Shown in pieces: positions 58,756 to 64,000 of a stretch of 64,000 nt of DNA. Both the position numbers and the translations under genes were made by a program. Where the stretch lies: assembly GCA_013399695.1 (NCBI GenBank), contig VXAU01001099.1, forward strand, positions 1,721,777 to 1,785,776, in the 5' to 3' direction. Below the pieces are notes generated by a model. That model had not been told where the DNA came from. It searched no databases and saw only the letters and a program-made list of their open reading frames with translations. The stretch is from Formicarius rufipectus. Taxonomy: Eukaryota > Chordata > Aves > Passeriformes > Formicariidae. Positions within the stretch are counted from its first letter, which is position 1, and each line of letters opens with the position of its first letter.

Positions 58756-61700
58756 ATTTGTTTGTTACTGATTTTTACAGCATTCTAAAACCATTCCTAA
58801 TCCCCAAATTCTTGAACAAGCAAACCACTGAATTTCAGTGCCTGGAATTAACCTTTCTATCAAATATCTAACACTATTATATTGCAGAAGGGAGGGGAGG
58901 TGACAGACTGTTATCATTTGTTTTCTGGATATGGTATACTTATTTTTCAGGACTAAACTGACATAGTTTGACTTGTTCACAGTTTATTTTCCACAATCTT
59001 AATTGGATCAGACAGCTTGTATCAACTCTGTAAAGGACGGAGTTGCTTTCCTTTTTCTTCAGTCTCGTGGCTCAAATAACAGAATAAGCAGCACTGTGGG
59101 AAAACTGATCCTCAGTCTTCTGAGTGTGCCAGACTCCTTTCTTGGTGTAGGTTTGTGATGAGTGAACTGCAGTGGAGAAGCTGAGGTGTCTCTAAGGCAG
59201 GATGGCTCAGTTCAGACTCATTGCACTCTAATGCCACCTAATTTAGAGTGGCAGAGCAATGGGATTCACAGTAAACTATCCAGTTTCTCCCACCACTGCT
59301 GTACAAGTTGGAAGCAGAACATTCCCTAGCTGATGACTTCTGGCCGAGGACTACAGCAATTTACATAATCTTGTTTACATGGTGCTTGTCTGGTGTTTGC
59401 CCTGTGTTTCCTTATGTAGCTCTCCTTTCCAGTGAAGTAACGTTTCTGTTGCAGAGAAAGTGTGTAACATGGAAACTGTTGTGTAGGACAGGGTTCTGAG
59501 CGCAGCTGTGTTACATAGCTGTACCCGAAGCCCAGAATGGCACCTCTTTCTTCAGGTATTCTGTGGATGTTTGTGAAGAACAGGTTTGCCTGTAGTTGCA
59601 GCAGCATGATTGCAAATATATAGCTTTTCTTCTGCCTCCGTGCTCACCTGTGTTGTGCCCCAACTGGAACACTTTACTCTGATTCTGTGAGCTAAGTGCT
59701 CAGACGATTCCTGGGATCGTACAGGCAGCCCTTCCTGAGAACTGCTGGCTCCATCTTGTGGATTTTGGAGTTAGAAGCTCTATCTCGGAGAGGGGCTGTT
59801 CAGCGTGCTCAGATGAGTATACAACTTGCTGCTATTTATCTGCCACCTGAATTACATGTAGAAATTCACACTGGCTAAATTCTTCTGGTTTCGTTGCTCT
59901 GCTGTATGATTCTCTCATGCAGTATGAGACCTTGTTCTAAATTTAAATTTTCCTTTTGCATGCAAATGCTAATGCTAAATCTTGCCTAAACGTTCCTCTG
60001 TGCAGCAGAACACCCAATTTCTCATGAGGATGGTGGATTTACGTTTTCTATGGCATTAAACCAGTTTGCATTGCAAGTGTAAGTTGTTATGCTCGCTGAG
60101 CACTGATTTGCATGCCAGTAAGAATACTTATTGTTCGCTGAGACTGTGCAGTACTTCACAAAACATTTTGTTTCTCAGGGTGACTAAAGATGCTGTGCTT
60201 TCTTTGAAATATAAAGGCTTAATTTGGGGGTGGGACAGATTTCCCCCCCCTCCAGCCCTCAGGCTTTCCTCCCCACCCCCAAACTACTCAGTGTCTGTTA
60301 TGTGAATAGGGATAGACTCTACTGGGGATATACCAGCAAATGGCCCCTCAAGTATTGTAACTCCAAAGGTGTTCAGGAGTAAAACATTGAGGTGAGACTG
60401 GGATCATGTGCTTGCCTTCCTGACAAAGTTGATTAACCTCCAGAGTTTACGGTAAGTTCCCTTCAATGAGCTTTGTTACTTGGCTTTGAGGCAGAATCAT
60501 GTTTTTGATATAATCAGAGTTTATAGAGTTTGTTTTTAAAGTCTAGCATTAGGGGTATCAGAGGCTTTATGCGTGTTGGCTTCATAGGTCAAATACCAGA
60601 ATTCAAGGACAAACTTGTGCACACATGTAGCGTCGAGAGACAAGGAAAGTTACTCTCTACTGTTTAATAGTGCTCTGTTTTTGTTTTAAAAAAGAAAACA
60701 TGTACAACAAACTGAACCTGCTGTTTGGATGAGTGTTTCAACCTGTGATCTGTAAGAGTGCTCTGTAACATGATTACTCTCCCCACAAAATGATGGCATT
60801 ACAATTCTATACCTGTAAACAAGGAAAACAACTGTGGACTAGGGGAAGGAGTAATTATATGAAAAAATAGCCAAATTTTTGCTTCTAAATGAAAACCATG
60901 ATGGTAACATTGCCCAAGAAACCCTGCAGTTTTACCCCTAAACGTTTGTCACTTCAGTTTTAGGAAGGTTGCTGAGAACCTGAGAGAGATGGCCCTAGAC
61001 CTCCCCTGACAGAAGCACCCTTTCTGGAAATGACAGGCTTCAGAAACCAGAAGTTAAAACTTTTCTGCTTGGAAGCTGGTGTTATGAAAACCAAAACCTA
61101 CTAGGTTGCTGAAAGAATTCCTGCAGGGTGGACTAGGTGTTTGGTTCTAATTACAGCTATTCTTCTAGTTAGCACCCTGGTCATGGGTGTGGAAGAACCT
61201 CTTTCACTCTGGGGTCTCTGTTTTCATTTCTGTATAGGTCTGCTTAAGGGTTTCAGATATTTCTAGTTCCACCTGGGTTCAGGCAGCTTAGTGAAACATG
61301 AGCCCTTCTTTCCTTTCACTCCTGGTGACTGTGCTCCAAGTAGGTGCTGAGCAGTGCCACTGGGTGACAGACATTCGCATTCCTGGCTGTGGCTGGCCAC
61401 CCCATTCCAGCTCTGAAGACTGCAGGACAACACAGAATGAATCACGCTATGGGAAGAAGAGCTACTCATGGATGGACTATGAACACTAGGAGAGCTGGAC
61501 GCTCTTTACTAATGAAAGCTTCTTCCTACCTGAAGAGCAGCAGCAGAGTTTGTGATTCACCTATTTCTGCATCCAGGTTAGAGCTTTCTTATGTGATACC
61601 TTGGGTAAATCCATTTGAGCAATGACAGTAGTGCAGTAAACACTTGTGTAGCAGAGGGTAAAGCTGTGCCTGCTTGAGTTGTTTTGATTTGCCTTTTTTT

Positions 61701-64000
61701 CTCCCGTTTGCCTCCCTGAACAGTATGGAGGGAGGAGGGCAGGCAGAGCCACTCCTTCGTGGGAATAAAGGCCACATTTGCAGCTTTGCCTCAGGAGCTT
61801 GAAAAACCATAAGTCAGGCATCCAAAACTGCATTTGGTTTAGAAATAATGAGATGCTTTAGAAAATGAACTTGGAGTTCTTTTTCACAGTCTTTTGTTTC
61901 CAAGCATTTTGAGTACCTTTGCTTCATGTTTGCAAGCTTGCTTTCCTCAACAATGATGGCAAAAGTACTTTTTTCAATGAAAACAAAGATGTTCTTATGC
62001 TTGCTGATTCCAGCACCTGGGGCATAGATTTTAAAATATTGTGGCATTTGGAGAGGAGTGGAGGCAGGACATGCAAACCACTCAACTTTAAGCCCCATTT
62101 CCGCTGGGTCACCATCCTTCACAGGAGGAATCTGAAGGATTACAAAAGCTGAAGCATAAGGATCCCCTGTTGGTGGTCTCAGTGTCTGTCTTGGCAGCTT
62201 GCCAGGAGCCCAAGGGATGCACTTAATTTTCTTTATTCATTAGCATATTTTTAATCAAATCCATCAAACCACAATGTTTCCACATGTCTCTCCCATGGCA
62301 GATGAACAAAAATAGGTCAGTGCTCAAACGCACCTTTAACACACTGCAGTTCACTCCCCTTCTATAGTTGCAGTTGGAGGACAGCAAATGACTTGTCCTC
62401 TGCACCAAATCAAAACTTGTGATGAAGACGTCACTGCTCTCCTGAAAGAGGAAAGCACATGGATTTTGTCCATGATACACACTGCTTTCCACCCACTGTC
62501 CAGTCAGAGGGCAGGAAGAGCTGTGTCTGAATCCTCTCCAACTTGAAGCTAAGTTTACAGCATTTGTTTAATAGTGAAAAGCAAGTGCAAATGTTCAGGG
62601 CTAAGTTCCCTGGCCCTAATGAAGTTCCAAGTCTGCTTACACCTAGTTTAATAATAGGTTTTTTACATTCTTGTCACCTGTAACCTACCTTCATATACCT
62701 CATGCTGCCAACCCATCTCTAGCCAGGCAAGGAAAATGTTGCAGTGTTGAGATCATGTTCACACTTGCAGCTGAGACGTGTCTTGCCTTGTTTCTTATCT
62801 CTGAATTGTTCATAACAAGAGCTAAGTAAAAATTACTCTTCATGTTTTTTACATGAGCTTTCAAAGTTGGTTCTGGGTGGGGTGAATATTGCATCAACAC
62901 CAAGTTAAAACTTATCTTTTGTTCTTCTTTTTTGGAAAGAAATTGGGATAAAAATTCCAGGGAAACAGTCTTCCCCATGGGACAAAACTTGGGTAAAGTC
63001 TATGGTATTAAATAGGTTTGGAATATTTGAAAAGCAAGTCTGTGACAGAGGGATCTGTTTTTCTTTTTTTTTTCTTTCTAATGAAACCCCCAAGCCCCCA
63101 AACCTAGGACTTCAAATTAAACAAGTTGATGAAGACCAATCCTAAACGCAGAAATGGGAATGGACTTGCAGCCTGCTCTTAGCTTTGTAAAAGCTGGGGA
63201 AGTGAAAGGGAAAAAGCTCTGCAGCCCCACCTCTCCTGGTAACCCCTTCCTGCTAACAGCACCGTCACCCCAGACAGGCTGCAGCAAGTGACGCACACAC
63301 AGAGCAACCCCTGCTTCCCTCTGCTGCTGGCAGATTCTCCCTTTCCATCATCACAGGCTCCTTTGTGGTTCCTCTTGTTTTGGGAGATAATCCAAGGGGT
63401 GAGGGTAGGAAAGGTGTCTTAGCAAGACTTAATTTTGGCTTCTCAGATAAAGGAGCTAGGCATTTCCTGCTAGGAAGGCTTTTGTGTGTATTTTTGTGTC
63501 AGAAGCCCCAAATCATAGTACAACCATTAAAGCCTGGAAGTCCATAGTGAGAAGATGAAGTCTTATCTGATGTGCACCTGGTGATCTCTGCTAAATAACA
63601 AAACATCCCAGCCATGGGGATGGGAACCTGTTTACTCCTTCCTTGTTATATGCCTGTGATTGTTCACAGCATCAGTCATACTATGGGCAAATACTCTGCT
63701 TCTAACAATTTACTGTTCTATTCATTCAACTCTTCCACTTCTGCTGTAAGAACTGTCTTCATTGACAGCTTTCAATCACTCGGTTACTTTCAAGTCTTAA
63801 TATATTCAGTTAATGGTTTGTCTCATCTAAATCCACCCTTACTTACCCCTGTATTCTTTTATCATGCTTTAACAGCTACTGTTAAACAAACCTCAGCCTT
63901 GCTACCAGAAAGTAACTTACAGCAGGACTGATTTGTAGACAAGCTTAATCCTACAAGTTTGTGCCTTGTTGATTAGAGAAGGGAGAGAGTCACTTGGCAT
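58756..64000. other. Intergenic DNA 3' of RALB, no gene seen
   Basis: No recognisable coding exon on either strand. Open frames are at most about 105 codons (63614-63931, +) and resemble nothing known. A 63-codon frame at 61298 has a hydrophobic start but no further support. There is a 12-bp inverted repeat at 60223/60272 and a T-rich run near 63059-63075. Confidence 0.5.
60223..60283. repeat. Perfect 12-bp inverted repeat, 37-nt C-rich loop
   Basis: TTTGGGGGTGGG at 60223-60234 is the exact reverse complement of CCCACCCCCAAA at 60272-60283. The spacer includes an uninterrupted run of eight C. A stable hairpin is possible in DNA or RNA. No repeat family is recognised. Confidence 0.85.

Noticed and set aside
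61298..61489. 63-codon frame with a hydrophobic, signal-peptide-like start
   Set aside because: Too short, with no family resemblance, no exon partners and no clear transcript signals.
1..64000. CRISPR arrays, bacterial operons, tRNA or rRNA genes
   Set aside because: None seen. The window is vertebrate nuclear DNA, with no spaced identical repeats or cloverleaf-like segments noticed.

Overview
The window looks like vertebrate nuclear DNA, most likely from a bird. It has intron-split genes with GT/AG junctions, low repeat density, 3'-truncated CR1 LINE fragments of the avian/reptilian kind, and an amniote MIR-like SINE fossil. One gene is certain: RALB, the Ras-like small GTPase, on the + strand. 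Its four coding exons (47814-47927, 49063-49271, 51993-52170, 54271-54390) join in frame into a complete 206-residue protein ending in a CCLL prenylation box. The species cannot be named from this sequence.

Layout. 1-31.5 kb is AT-rich and shows no secure gene. It holds a CR1 3' end (3.6 kb), a MIR/CORE-SINE relic (11.8 kb), a pair of 45-bp direct repeats (20.4 and 20.75 kb), an internally deleted RTE-like retrotransposon with perfect 10-bp target-site duplications (21.13-22.17 kb), and an old CR1 piece (27.2 kb). 31.5-32.9 kb is GC- and CpG-rich. It contains a GC-shifted CR1 3' end, then a 505-base assembly gap (32094-32598); this is the best place for the RALB promoter and untranslated first exon. 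32.9-47.8 kb reads as RALB intron 1, with a decayed antisense CR1 endonuclease fragment at 37.1-37.3 kb. 47.8-54.4 kb is the RALB coding region. 54.4 kb onward is the 3' UTR, with several poly(A) signals and a possible long form ending near 58.75 kb. 58.8-64 kb shows no gene.

Most unusual object. The RTE-like element on the - strand at 21137-22158 keeps both termini and has lost its reverse transcriptase. What remains is a 5' leader, part of an AP-like endonuclease ORF, a C-terminal zinc-knuckle tail, a 3' stem-loop with a UUCG loop, and a GAT-type microsatellite tail. The first 36 nt at its exact 5' boundary can form a 7-bp stem enclosing a 3-bp stem. This resembles the P1/P3 core of the HDV-like self-cleaving ribozymes known at the 5' ends of some non-LTR retrotransposons. 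The fold is inferred by eye and has not been tested.
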